Below the pieces are notes generated by a model. It did no database searches and was not told where the DNA came from. It saw only the letters and a program-made list of their open reading frames with translations. The position numbers and the translations under genes were made by a program. From positions 1 through 59,832 of the forward strand of contig JANYGZ010000090.1 in assembly GCA_025362235.1 (NCBI GenBank): a stretch of 59,832 nt of DNA. Direction: 5' to 3'. The number at the start of each line of letters is the position of its first letter. Within the stretch, counting starts at the first letter, position 1. The DNA is from Ferruginibacter sp. Lineage in GTDB: Bacteria > Bacteroidota > Bacteroidia > Chitinophagales > Chitinophagaceae. This document shows, piece after piece, positions 1 through 8,454 of this stretch.

Positions 1-141
1 TCATCTAACAAGCTATGACAGCCTGGCATTTTTTAGAAGAATCATTTTTTGCTCAAATCGTTTGACCCATAAATATCAATAAAACCCTGATCTGACAATA
101 CTTTCAAAGAACTAAATTTTGCATCGTTGGGATGCTAGTGA

Positions 142-699
142 GGCGGAACCATTTCTAACAATTTTGTGCTGATTGGTACAGAAATAACTACTTCAACAAT
201 TGATGTAGATTTATCTGAATTTGATGGGAATGAGTTTAGTAAAAATTTAGCAGGAAAAGACGACATTGTTCAGAAAATAAAAGGTATCATAGCCCATGAA
301 TGTGTACATACACAACAAAAAAGACCAGCTGACACAGGTTTCATAAAGTGTGAATTACTTTACAGGGTAATGAGGGAAGGCTTTTGTGATTTCATCGGTG
401 AATTAATAACAGGTAACAAATCTGGAGGCAATCACGAATATGGAGATAAAAACGAAAAGCAAATCTGGACAGATTTAAAAAATGAACTCTGCAACCAAAA
501 TACTGGAAATTGGCTTTATAACTATTCAACGGTAAAGGACAAACCTGCGGACCTGGGGTATTATGTTGGTTATAAAATTGCACAAGAATATTATAAAAAC
601 TCCAGCGACAAAAAACAGGCGATAGTTGATATAATTGAAATGACAGACCCAATTAAATTTTTAGAATTAAGCAGGTACGACCAAAAGCCGAAGCAGTAA
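142..699 (+). pseudogene. N-terminally broken DUF2268-type zinc metalloprotease
   Basis: The readable part (GTG at 166, 177 residues) contains the zinc motif HECVH and then the pattern of DUF2268/GldB-like predicted Zn proteases: EGFCDFIGELITG, a HEYG segment, and PADLGYYVGYKIAQ near the C-terminus. The open frame starts at 142 with GGTISNN, which in this family normally follows a longer N-terminal half. Here it is preceded directly by TAG and TGA (136-141). A plausible continuation (KFCIVGML, 114-134) is in another frame and is itself preceded by a stop at 93-95. I read this as a gene whose first half is lost or frameshifted. A short independent protein starting at 166 cannot be excluded. 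No signal peptide is visible. Confidence 0.55.
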
Positions 700-849
700 A
701 AAAGTTTTGCCAATAAGGGTTTATGCAAGTTTAGAATGCGGGTTTAGTTAGGCGCATTTCAAATATTGATACCGGTTTTAACCGGCGGGAGCAAAACATT
801 ATTATAAATTTCAAACTCTCAAAATAAAAATACTATTATATCTCAAAAG

Positions 850-883
850 AAATCAGACATCAGAAATCCAAAAATCAGACATC
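850..883. repeat. Short intergenic direct repeat
   Basis: The 12-mer AAATCAGACATC occurs twice (850-861 and 872-883) in the AT-rich spacer between the protease remnant and the 3' end of the TonB receptor gene. It is low-complexity intergenic sequence. No gene or terminator is evident in 700-896. Confidence 0.4.
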
Positions 884-896
884 TGCATTTCCATTT

Positions 897-3062
897 TTAA
901 AACCGCAAATTCAATCCAACCATAGCATTAAATGGTGCCATCGGGAAGTAATAATTTTCTGTAGTCAGCCCTCCATAGTAATAACTAAATGTATATCCAT
1001 TAGCTTCGTATTGCTTATTAAATATATTATTGAACTGAACAATAATATTAGCCGCTTTTAAAATTCTTGTAGAAAAGAAGGTATAGCTCAGCCGGATATC
1101 CTGCAAATAATAGGCATTCAGGCTCCTGCTTGTTTGAGAAGTATTATCCAAATACTGGCGGCTGACATATTTACTAAGTAAACTGATCTCGGCATTTTTA
1201 ACAGGAATAATATTGATACTGCCTGCGCCAACAGCCGCTGGTGAAAAAGAGATATCCGTTTTGTTATATTGGTTGGTTATTGTTCCTCCATTATCATAAT
1301 CGTCTATCAACTCCGTAAAGTTTTTAATTTTATTTTGGCTAAAGGTTAAGTTAACAATAATGTTTAGATAACCTGTGATGGCTATACTTCCCTGTAACTC
1401 AATCCCAAGCCGATAACTGTTATCGATATTGGTTCGGGTGTAAGAACCTACATCATTAATATTGCCAATCAATACCAATTGATTATGGTATTTCATGTAA
1501 AACAAATTGGCGCCGTATGAAAAGCTTTTATTTTTTCTTTCAACCCCTAATTCCCAATCATTTAAGGTTTCCGGTTTAGGTTGCTGCGTTTTGCCCGCTT
1601 CAAAATCATCCCTGTTGGGTTCTTTGCCTGCAATAGCGTATGAGGCATATACCTGCCAGTTTTTGTTGAAATAAGTAAAACCAATTTTAGGATTTAAAAA
1701 AGTATAATTGTTTTTAATAACCAGTAAAGGGTTATCGCTAAAACCATTGATTGCGTAATCAACATTTCTTAGTTGCATGTCGGCAAATAATTGTAAATGA
1801 TCACTTAACTGTTGTGTTAATTTTGTATAAAGGAAGAGGTCTTTTTTATGTGCCGGCAAATCACCATACCATTTATAATTTAGTGGAACGGCAGGCTGTA
1901 CCGTAGCGGAGATGATCTCACCATAACGCTTTCCATCATATTGGTTCCATCCTCCACCAAAAGTAAATTGGGTTTTATTTTTTAAATACTGTAAAGAAAA
2001 AATAGCTCCGTAAAAATTATTATCTAACCATTTCCGCCGCACAAGGTTGGTATGTGTAATCGTATCAGTACCATCAATATAATCTTTTAAACCATAATTG
2101 GCTAATGCCTGGTCGGCCCTGTATTCTTCGTAGTAACCTTTTCCTTTGGTTAAAAAAATGGCTGCATTTGCTTTCCAGTATTTATTAAACTGATGATTGT
2201 AAAATAACTGGTAGTGGGTTTGGGTGTAGTTATCAGTTTCATTTGGATAAGGTGTTCCGGGCTGTTCTTGCCCTGAAATATTATAGGTACGGTCTGTTTT
2301 TAAATAACTTTCCGGCACTCCGTTCCATGCCTGGTATGTTTTTTCTTTACCGGAAAAAACATTTAACCGCAGTGAATTTTTTTCATCAACATAAGCCGTA
2401 CTAAAATAAAAAGATTTGAGGTTTGTTGCTGCACGGTCGATGTAGCCATTGCTGCTGATATGACTCAATCTTCCGTCGATAGTAAAATGTTTTCCTATGA
2501 TACCACTACCAAACTTCAAAGTATTTTTCCAGGTATTGTAACTGCCGTAACTATTGTTAAATTCAGTGTACTGTTTCTCATTTATTTCGTTGGTAGATAT
2601 GTTGATATTGCCACCAAACGAACCTGCTCCATTGCTGCTTGTACCCACGCCACGCTGTATTTGAATGCTGTTGGCAGAAGATGCAATATCCGGCAGGTCT
2701 ACAAAATAAGTTCCCTGGCTTTCTGCATCATTATAAGGTATCCCATTGAGCGTAACATTAATGCGGCTGGCGTCTGTACCGCGAATGCGGATGCCTGTGT
2801 AACCAACACCGTTGCCTGCATCCGAATTAATGACAACAGAGGGTGTTTGATTCAACAGGTAAGGAAGATCCTGCCCGAGATTATTTTTTTCAATATCCTT
2901 TTTTGTAAGATTTGTTTTTGCAAACGGGGCCTTGTCATTGGCTCGGATGGCATTAACTTCCACCGGCTTCATAAAAGAAGTGTCATTAAATTTTTTAGTT
3001 TCCTGCGCAAATGTTTTTATTGCCATAGCACAAAGCATACCACATAACAGTAGTTTTTTCAT
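897..3062 (-). CDS. TonB-dependent outer-membrane receptor, probable thiamin transporter
   Basis: About 721 residues. The start at 3062 gives a clean signal peptide (MKKLLLCGMLCAMAIKTFAQ); an in-frame ATG at 3086 would add eight residues and falls in a leader hairpin. A plug domain follows (VEVNAIRANDKAPF, then RIRGTDASRINVTLNGIP), then a long Tyr/Asn-rich beta-barrel ending in Phe (VGLNLRF), as usual for barrels inserted by BAM. It lacks the carboxypeptidase-like N-terminal extension of SusC proteins, so it is a classical receptor. The TPP riboswitch directly upstream on the same strand is the main evidence for thiamin or a thiamin precursor as substrate. The receptor fold is certain; the substrate is inferred from regulation. 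Confidence 0.9.
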   Translation of the reverse strand: MKKLLLCGMLCAMAIKTFAQETKKFNDTSFMKPVEVNAIRANDKAPFAKTNLTKKDIEKNNLGQDLPYLLNQTPSVVINSDAGNGVGYTGIRIRGTDASRINVTLNGIPYNDAESQGTYFVDLPDIASSANSIQIQRGVGTSSNGAGSFGGNINISTNEINEKQYTEFNNSYGSYNTWKNTLKFGSGIIGKHFTIDGRLSHISSNGYIDRAATNLKSFYFSTAYVDEKNSLRLNVFSGKEKTYQAWNGVPESYLKTDRTYNISGQEQPGTPYPNETDNYTQTHYQLFYNHQFNKYWKANAAIFLTKGKGYYEEYRADQALANYGLKDYIDGTDTITHTNLVRRKWLDNNFYGAIFSLQYLKNKTQFTFGGGWNQYDGKRYGEIISATVQPAVPLNYKWYGDLPAHKKDLFLYTKLTQQLSDHLQLFADMQLRNVDYAINGFSDNPLLVIKNNYTFLNPKIGFTYFNKNWQVYASYAIAGKEPNRDDFEAGKTQQPKPETLNDWELGVERKNKSFSYGANLFYMKYHNQLVLIGNINDVGSYTRTNIDNSYRLGIELQGSIAITGYLNIIVNLTFSQNKIKNFTELIDDYDNGGTITNQYNKTDISFSPAAVGAGSINIIPVKNAEISLLSKYVSRQYLDNTSQTSRSLNAYYLQDIRLSYTFFSTRILKAANIIVQFNNIFNKQYEANGYTFSYYYGGLTTENYYFPMAPFNAMVGLNLRF

Positions 3063-3083
3063 TCCAATAAAATTTGTGCTGAA

Positions 3084-3104
3084 CATCCGGATTAGTATCC
3101 GATG
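3084..3104 (-). promoter_or_regulatory. Leader hairpin between riboswitch and start codon
   Basis: On the minus strand CATCGGAT and ATCCGGATG can pair (one bulged G) around a 4-nt loop, between the TPP aptamer and the receptor start. The upstream in-frame ATG at 3086 lies in the 3' arm. It could be part of the expression platform; no U-tract follows, so control of translation is more likely than termination. Confidence 0.4.
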
Positions 3105-3107
3105 TAA

Positions 3108-3190
3108 GTGTTTGCTCCCTTCGCAGGCATTATCCTGAGCAGGTTAACGGGTATAATCTCAGCCTCAACATGAAGCACCCCGGAAATTCA
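3108..3190 (-). promoter_or_regulatory. TPP riboswitch (THI element)
   Basis: Read on the minus strand, this stretch has the conserved blocks of the thiamin pyrophosphate aptamer in the correct order and spacing: GGGGTGC (3176-3182), CTGAGA (3157-3162), ATACCC, ACCTG, GGATAATGCC (3126-3135) and GCGAAGGGA. It ends about 50 nt before the TonB receptor start, in the same direction, and lies just downstream of a Bacteroidota-type promoter. Ligand binding normally reduces expression of thiamin synthesis or transport genes, so the receptor should be made when thiamin is scarce. Confidence 0.93.
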
Positions 3191-3218
3191 GACGATGAGT
3201 AAGAACAGTTTTGAAATG

Positions 3219-3251
3219 CAAATGTAGGATAGTTTTTAATTATTTTACAAA
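3219..3251 (-). promoter_or_regulatory. Bacteroidota promoter for the riboswitch-receptor transcript
   Basis: On the minus strand TTTG (3248-3251), a 21-bp spacer and TACATTTG (3219-3226) fit the -33/-7 consensus TTTG...TAnnTTTG. Transcription would begin about 20-25 nt before the TPP aptamer. Confidence 0.65.
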
Positions 3252-3299
3252 ATTGTGTAACAAATTGTTTCTGCCATGCGTACCAATAGAAAAATAACC

Positions 3300-4019
3300 A
3301 TGAAACAAATATTTATTTCGCTTATTGCTTTGCTTAGTTTTAATGCTTTTGCCCAGGATAAAACTGTGGTAAATGATAACAATGCAGAAAAAAGAACCTT
3401 ATCTGCCGGGTTTACTGCTATAAAAGTATCTGATGGAATAGAGCTTTTTCTTACTCAGGGTAATGAAGAATCTATTGCGGTAAGTGCCTCTGAACAAAAG
3501 TATATGGAACACTTCAAAACAGAAGTGGAAGACGGTACTTTAAAAATTTACTTTGATCACAATGGCTTAAGTTGGGTAGGTGGTGATAAAAGAAAATTAA
3601 AAGCCTACGTTTCATTTAAAACATTGGAAAAACTACACGGTTCTTCCGGCGCCAGTGTTATTATGAAAAGTACGCTTACTGCAGATAATTTAAATTGCAA
3701 ATTTTCGAGCGGGGCACGTTTTGAAGGACAGATAAATGTTAAGGAACTTGAAATGTCGCAAAACAGCGGAGCATCTGTTGAAATGTCTGGTGCAACCGAA
3801 AAGTTAGATGTTGACGTAAGCAGCGGTGCCATGTTTAAAGGCTACGAACTTGCAGTTGATTATTGTACAGCCAAAGCAACCAGTGGGGGAGGCGTACGTA
3901 TAAATGTAATTAAAGAGCTGAATGCAACAGCAAATAGTGGTGGCGGCATTCGTTACAAAGGCGAAGGCGTTATAAAAGATTTAGACGTTAGCGGTGGCGG
4001 ACAGGTTAAAAAATCATAA
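3300..4019 (+). CDS. DUF2807 (GIN domain) exported protein
   Basis: About 239 residues from the ATG at 3300, which begins an obvious signal peptide (MKQIFISLIALLSFNAFAQ); a GTG/ATG option at 3276 adds eight charged residues before it and is unlikely. The mature part matches the putative auto-transporter adhesin head domain: RTLSAGFTAIKVSDGIELFL, a strand-rich N-terminal half, then a right-handed beta-helix-like C-terminal half in which SSGA, NSGA and SGGG turns recur about every 20 residues. The molecular role of this family is unknown; cell-surface or periplasmic placement is inferred from the signal peptide. A paralogue follows 24 bp downstream. Confidence 0.85.
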   Translation: MKQIFISLIALLSFNAFAQDKTVVNDNNAEKRTLSAGFTAIKVSDGIELFLTQGNEESIAVSASEQKYMEHFKTEVEDGTLKIYFDHNGLSWVGGDKRKLKAYVSFKTLEKLHGSSGASVIMKSTLTADNLNCKFSSGARFEGQINVKELEMSQNSGASVEMSGATEKLDVDVSSGAMFKGYELAVDYCTAKATSGGGVRINVIKELNATANSGGGIRYKGEGVIKDLDVSGGGQVKKS

Positions 4020-4043
4020 AATTTAATTTAAAAAAATATAAGT

Positions 4044-4760
4044 ATGAAAAAGATTCTATTATCAATTTTAGTGTTGGGCTGTTCTTATTTTACAATAGCA
4101 CAAAAGGCGCTGGTAAATGATCCTAATGCAGAACAAAGAACATTAAATGGAAGTTTTACTGCTATCAAAATATCTGGCGGTATCGATTTGTACCTTTCCC
4201 AGTATGAAACAGAATCCATTGCTGTAAGTGCTTCTGAAGAAAAATATAGAAATAATATTAAAACAGTAGTAGAAAATAATACATTAAAAATTTATTACGA
4301 TGGAGACAAAATGTGGAGCAGTGGCAATAAAAAACTGAAAGCATATGTTTCATTCAAAACATTACAAAAGCTTCAGGCCTCTGGTGCAAGCGATGTTCAG
4401 GTTGCAGGAGCAATAACTTCCTCTTCATTGGTTATTGACATGAGCGGGGCAAGCGATTTTAAAGGAACTGTACAGGTAAACGATCTTTCTCTTGAGCTAA
4501 GTGGTGCTTCAGATGCAACCATCAGCGGAACTGCAAAAACTGTTACTATTGAATCGTCAGGTGCCAGTGATGTAAAAGGATATAATCTTGAAACAGAAGT
4601 TTGCAATGCCAAAGCATCCGGCGCATCAGATATTAATATTACTGTTAACAGGGAATTAAGCGCCAATGCAAGTGGTGCCAGCGATATTTCTTATAAAGGC
4701 ACGGGTGTTATAAAAGATCAGCATAGCAGTGGCTCAAGCAGCATCAGTAAAAAAGGATAA
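4044..4760 (+). CDS. DUF2807 (GIN domain) exported protein, tandem paralogue
   Basis: 238 residues, signal peptide MKKILLSILVLGCSYFTIAQ with Gln at the mature N-terminus. It aligns along its whole length with the upstream protein (NAEQRTLNGSFTAIKISGGI against NAEKRTLSAGFTAIKVSDGI), so the pair arose by tandem duplication and is probably cotranscribed. The beta-helix turns have become more uniform: SGASD or close variants occur at least six times. Asp at regular turns could bind cations, but that is a guess. The gene ends just before a palindromic repeat element separating it from the convergent esterase. Confidence 0.85.
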   Translation: MKKILLSILVLGCSYFTIAQKALVNDPNAEQRTLNGSFTAIKISGGIDLYLSQYETESIAVSASEEKYRNNIKTVVENNTLKIYYDGDKMWSSGNKKLKAYVSFKTLQKLQASGASDVQVAGAITSSSLVIDMSGASDFKGTVQVNDLSLELSGASDATISGTAKTVTIESSGASDVKGYNLETEVCNAKASGASDINITVNRELSANASGASDISYKGTGVIKDQHSSGSSSISKKG

Positions 4761-4768
4761 TTAAATTT

Positions 4769-4869
4769 ATTTCACACAACGGTAGCAACGAGAACAAAGA
4801 TTACAAATCAAAACACCATCAACGATATTCTTTGTGAACTTTGTATCCTTTGCGCACTTTGTGTGAAAT
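4769..4869. repeat. Intergenic inverted-repeat element, copy A
   Basis: A 101-bp element bounded by perfect 11-bp terminal inverted repeats: ATTTCACACAA at 4769-4779 and TTGTGTGAAAT at 4859-4869. The right half contains repeated CTTTGT units (ACTTTGTATCCTTTGCG) shared with the elements at 42119-42353 and 50339-50462. It fills the gap between two convergent genes, and the right arm is followed by a T-run, so it may also act as a terminator. Confidence 0.8.
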
Positions 4870-4873
4870 TTTT

Positions 4874-5731
4874 TTATTTACCAAAGGCCCAGGTTAAAAA
4901 ACCAGGGAAGGCTTTACTCCAATCGCTATAGTCATGCTTGCCGTCCGGCGATTCCACATAAACAATATCAGGTTCAGGACAAACATTTTTATTTTTTATT
5001 ATTGTTACCAGGTCTTTGGTATCATCAATCACATCTATTATCCCGTCCTTATCCCTGTCCCCATCTTCTTCTTTACCACCTGCATAAAACCAATATTTTA
5101 ATTTGGGCCTTTTTCTGGAAGACTTTATTTTATTTAGCATGATGCGGTTTTTATCATCTGAATAATCTGCTGAAGATGCATCCTTATCTCTCCACCAAAA
5201 AGAGCCAGAAAAAACACCCACTTTATCAATCTTATCTGCATTGTTCCAAGCAATATCAAAAGCTGATAAACCACCCAGTGAAGAGCCGGCTATTACGATT
5301 GATTTAAATTTTCTTACACCGGCATTTTTCTTTGCAAAATCATATAATTCATTAATAATAAATGCTTCATATTTATCAGCCTTGCTACCATTGTTTTGAA
5401 AATCCACAAAACCTCCAACACCATAATCCTGCATTCTGTTGCCCGCATGTATAGCCACAATTAACAGTGGCTCAATTAATTTATTTTTATATAAACTATC
5501 CGTTATTTGTCTTACCCTTAGCTTATCTACGTCCTGTCCGTCATTTAATAAAAGCAGGTTCATATCTCTTTTATCATCCGGCATCGGCGTACTGATAATT
5601 GTTAATTTAATGTGTTCCTGCAGGTGGCGGCTATATATTTCATCTTCCTGCTGTTTTATTTTTTTATGGCAGCCGATAAGTAAAACGCATACCAGTATTG
5701 ACGATAATGAAAATGTTAAAAATTTTTTCAT
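4874..5731 (-). CDS. Lipoprotein esterase, Fes/esterase D-like alpha/beta hydrolase
   Basis: 285 residues. The N-terminus is a lipoprotein signal (MKKFLTFSLSSILVCVLLIGC, Cys at about 21). The body follows the putative esterase family (PF00756): NLLLLNDGQD near the start, the nucleophile elbow GSSLGG at about 150, a late acidic region (YAGGKEEDGDRDKDG) and a C-terminal His in DGKHDYSDW. The acidic DRDKDG loop resembles a calcium-binding loop. Members hydrolyse esters ranging from siderophores to cell-wall acyl groups; nothing here fixes the substrate. It should be anchored in the periplasm or on the surface. It converges with the DUF2807 pair. Confidence 0.8.
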   Translation of the reverse strand: MKKFLTFSLSSILVCVLLIGCHKKIKQQEDEIYSRHLQEHIKLTIISTPMPDDKRDMNLLLLNDGQDVDKLRVRQITDSLYKNKLIEPLLIVAIHAGNRMQDYGVGGFVDFQNNGSKADKYEAFIINELYDFAKKNAGVRKFKSIVIAGSSLGGLSAFDIAWNNADKIDKVGVFSGSFWWRDKDASSADYSDDKNRIMLNKIKSSRKRPKLKYWFYAGGKEEDGDRDKDGIIDVIDDTKDLVTIIKNKNVCPEPDIVYVESPDGKHDYSDWSKAFPGFLTWAFGK

Positions 5732-5760
5732 GAATTATTTTGAACTACGAATGTATATTA

Positions 5761-5792
5761 TTTGGCGGCAATAACGTAAACCATTACTTTTG
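5761..5792 (+). promoter_or_regulatory. Promoter of the initiator tRNA
   Basis: TTTG (5761-5764), a 20-bp spacer and TACTTTTG (5785-5792) match the Bacteroidota consensus. The -7 box ends only 3 nt before the mature 5' end of the tRNA, so the transcript probably begins at or next to nucleotide 1 of the tRNA. Confidence 0.65.
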
Positions 5793-5795
5793 CAC

Positions 5796-5867
<72 letters not shown>

Positions 5868-5879
5868 CTAAAACACATG

Positions 5880-5899
5880 GGCTCGTGAGAGCCTTTTTT
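5880..5899 (+). terminator. Rho-independent terminator after tRNA-fMet
   Basis: GGCTC, loop GTGA, GAGCC, followed by six T residues, 13 bp downstream of the tRNA. The stem is short (5 bp) but the arrangement is typical. Confidence 0.6.
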
Positions 5900-6002
5900 A
5901 TTCTTGGCAAGTTGCTAATGAATTTGATCACCTCCTCCAGTCTGTCTGTTTGTATGCGGTAATCAACCTCTTTTTGAGACTTGCTATCTAAAGGTCACAT
6001 AC

Positions 6003-6869
6003 ATGAAATCCGGGTTTGTAAATATTTTTGGTAAGCCTAATGCAGGCAAAAGTACATTGCTAAATGCTTTAATTGGCGAAAAGCTGGCTATTGTTTCGCA
6101 CAAGGTACAAACTACGCGGCATCGTATAAAAGCCATATTAACCGGCCCCGGTCATCAAATTATTTTTAGCGATACGCCGGGTATTATCGAACCCAAGTAT
6201 AAGCTGCACGAAAAAATGATGCAAGCGGTTAAAGGAAGCCTGGAAGATGCGGACATTGCTTTATTAATTACAGATGCCAGGGAAGATCCGGAAGAAAGCC
6301 ATTTAATCTTTTCGTCTTTAAAATTAAAGGTTCCGGCATTAGTGATTCTTAATAAAGTAGATGCTGTAAGTAAAGAAGATATTAATAAAGCTACCGCCTT
6401 TTTTAAAGAGCAGTCTTATTGTAAAGAAGTAATTGTTATATCTGCACTTAAGAAAAAGGGCATTGAAAAATTATTAGAAGTAATTATTAATATGTTGCCC
6501 GAAGGCGCCCCTTTTTATGAAGGAGACGACATAAGTGATTTGCCCACCAAATTTTTTGTAAGCGAATTAATAAGGGAAAAAATATTTTTGCTGTATGGAG
6601 AAGAAATCCCCTACCATGCCACTGTATTGGTACAGGAGTTTAAGGAGAAGACAACATTGATAAAAGTAGGCGCAGACATTATTGTACAAAGAGAAACCCA
6701 AAAGGGAATTATATTGGGCGAAGGCGGAAAAATGATAAAGCAATTAGGTACATTGGCAAGAAAAGATATTGAAGAATTTTTAGGTAGTAAAGTATTTTTA
6801 GAGCTGTTTGTAAAAGTAAGGCCTAAGTGGAGAGACAATGAAATGCAGTTAAAAGAATACGGATATTAA
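6003..6869 (+). CDS. era: GTPase Era
   Basis: 288 residues, the normal size for Era, which binds the 3' end of 16S rRNA and checks maturation of the 30S subunit. Seen: P-loop GKPNAGKST (about 9-17), switch II DTPG, base-recognition NKVD and a C-terminal KH domain with EGGKMIKQLG. The second half is typical of Era (PYHATVLVQEF, RETQKGIILGEGGK). It lies downstream of the initiator tRNA and upstream of a second ribosome-assembly GTPase, der, in the same direction, about 140 bp away. Confidence 0.97.
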   Translation: MKSGFVNIFGKPNAGKSTLLNALIGEKLAIVSHKVQTTRHRIKAILTGPGHQIIFSDTPGIIEPKYKLHEKMMQAVKGSLEDADIALLITDAREDPEESHLIFSSLKLKVPALVILNKVDAVSKEDINKATAFFKEQSYCKEVIVISALKKKGIEKLLEVIINMLPEGAPFYEGDDISDLPTKFFVSELIREKIFLLYGEEIPYHATVLVQEFKEKTTLIKVGADIIVQRETQKGIILGEGGKMIKQLGTLARKDIEEFLGSKVFLELFVKVRPKWRDNEMQLKEYGY

Positions 6870-6879
6870 TAAAATGGAT

Positions 6880-7003
6880 AATTGATAATTTGTTAATGGA
6901 TAATTTTTCTATTTCAGAAGTTTTTATTTGTTTCAAGTATCAAATATAAAAGATGTTTTGATTTTCTAATCATTATCAATTATTAATTAAAAAATTATCA
7001 ATT
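6880..7003. repeat. AT-rich inverted repeat between era and der
   Basis: AATTGATAATTTGTTAAT (6880-6897) and its near-perfect reverse complement (6986-7003, 17 of 18 positions) border an AT-rich spacer. Related GATAATT words recur inside. It occupies nearly the whole gap between the two GTPase genes. Confidence 0.6.
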
Positions 7004-7010
7004 AAAAAAT

Positions 7011-8318
7011 ATGAGTTTCACAGTAGCAATAGTTGGCAGGCCCAACGTAGGAAAAAGCACCTTCTTTAACAGGATGTTAGAAGAGCGTAAGGCCATTGTA
7101 GACGATGTTAGTGGTGTTACAAGAGACAGGCAGTATGGTATAGCAGACTGGAATGGTAAATCATTTAATGTAATTGATACAGGTGGGTTTGTTCCAAAAA
7201 GCCAGGATATTTTTGAGAGAGAAATACGCAAGCAGGTATTGATAGCAGTTGAAGAGGCAGAAGCAATAATTTTTATGGTAGATGTGGCTACCGGCATAAC
7301 TGACCTTGATGAAGCAATGACACAAATGTTGCGCAAAACTTCCAAGCCGGTTTTTTTAGTGGTTAATAAAGTTGATAACCACGACAGGTTATTGGAAGCA
7401 TCTGAATTTTACAGTCTTGGTTTTGACAGGATACATTTTCTTTCTTCCATAAGTGGAACAGGAACAGGTGATTTATTAGACGAAGTAACCGCATTAATTA
7501 TAGAAGATACAGAAGTTGAAGAAGAAAAAACCTTGCCAAAGTTTGCCATTATCGGCCAGCCAAATGTAGGTAAGTCATCTTTGTTAAATGCGCTAACGGG
7601 GCAGGAGCGTACCATTGTTAGTGAAATTGCCGGTACTACAAGAGACACCATTCATACCCATTATAATTTATTCAATAAAGAATTTGTTTTAATAGATACT
7701 GCGGGCATAAGGCGTAAGGCCAAGGTAAATGAAGACCTTGAGTTTTACTCAGTAATAAGGGCCATTAAAGCTGTTGATGAAGCCGATGTATGTTTATTAT
7801 TGTTAGATGCAGAAAAAGGAATTGCAGCACAGGATCTTTCTATATTTGCGATGGCAGTAAAAAAGGGAAAGGGTATAGTGGTGCTGGTAAACAAATGGGA
7901 TGTAATGCCCAAGGAAACAAACACGGCCCGTGATTATGAAGTGGAATTGAAAAAACGTTTTGCACCCTTTAATGATTTGCCGATCATCTTTATATCTGCA
8001 TTGGAAAAAACCAGGATATTTAAAGCAATGGAACTTGCGCTTGAAGTGTATGATAACCGTAAGCAAAAAATAGCTACATCAAAATTAAATGATAAAATGC
8101 TGAAGGCGGTTGAAGCCTATCACCCACCGGTTGTAAGGGGTAACCAGGTAAAAATTAAATATGTAACCCAGCTTCCAGTTGTGGTGCCATCTTTTGCTTT
8201 TTTCTGCAATTATCCTGATGATGTTAAAACACCTTATAAAAATTATCTGGAGAACCAGTTGCGGTTAAATTTTAAACTTACAGGGGTTCCGGTAAGGATA
8301 TTTTTCAGGAAAAAGTAA
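7011..8318 (+). CDS. der: Ribosome-associated GTPase Der (EngA)
   Basis: 435 residues with the diagnostic tandem G domains. Domain 1: GRPNVGKST (about 8-16), DTGG, NKVD. Domain 2: GQPNVGKSS (about 182-190), DTAG, NKWD. A KH-like C-terminal domain follows (HPPVVRGNQVKIKYVTQ, RNA-binding region) and ends in RIFFRKK. Der acts in maturation of the 50S subunit. Length, motif order and C-terminus match the family. It probably shares regulation with era, although an AT-rich repeat separates them. Confidence 0.98.
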   Translation: MSFTVAIVGRPNVGKSTFFNRMLEERKAIVDDVSGVTRDRQYGIADWNGKSFNVIDTGGFVPKSQDIFEREIRKQVLIAVEEAEAIIFMVDVATGITDLDEAMTQMLRKTSKPVFLVVNKVDNHDRLLEASEFYSLGFDRIHFLSSISGTGTGDLLDEVTALIIEDTEVEEEKTLPKFAIIGQPNVGKSSLLNALTGQERTIVSEIAGTTRDTIHTHYNLFNKEFVLIDTAGIRRKAKVNEDLEFYSVIRAIKAVDEADVCLLLLDAEKGIAAQDLSIFAMAVKKGKGIVVLVNKWDVMPKETNTARDYEVELKKRFAPFNDLPIIFISALEKTRIFKAMELALEVYDNRKQKIATSKLNDKMLKAVEAYHPPVVRGNQVKIKYVTQLPVVVPSFAFFCNYPDDVKTPYKNYLENQLRLNFKLTGVPVRIFFRKK

Positions 8319-8392
8319 TATTTATATGAACTCTTTATTTACATAATTAAAAATAACAGGCCATTGCAGCCATTAATAAATATTAAGAAATA

Positions 8393-8423
8393 TTTGGCTA
8401 ACACAAAAAAGTGCCTATATTTG
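8393..8423 (+). promoter_or_regulatory. Promoter of the repeat lipoprotein, with overlapping palindrome
   Basis: TTTG (8393-8396), a 19-bp spacer and TATATTTG (8416-8423) fit the Bacteroidota consensus well. The -7 element is embedded in an inverted repeat, AAGTGC (8409-8414) and GCACTT (8423-8428), which could be an operator. The gene starts about 30 nt downstream. Confidence 0.7.
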
Positions 8424-8454
8424 CACTTAAATTTTAAAAACAAAAAACAATACG

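Noticed and set aside
2460..3047. 195-codon plus-strand frame opposite the TonB receptor gene
   Set aside because: It is the antisense shadow of a well-supported coding sequence with plug-domain motifs; it has no family features of its own.
5955..5966. GATCACCTCCT on the plus strand, matching the 3' end of 16S rRNA (anti-Shine-Dalgarno region)
   Set aside because: Only 11 nt match, with no other rRNA sequence around it; it also reads as codons for EEVI in the minus-strand frame. Most likely chance.
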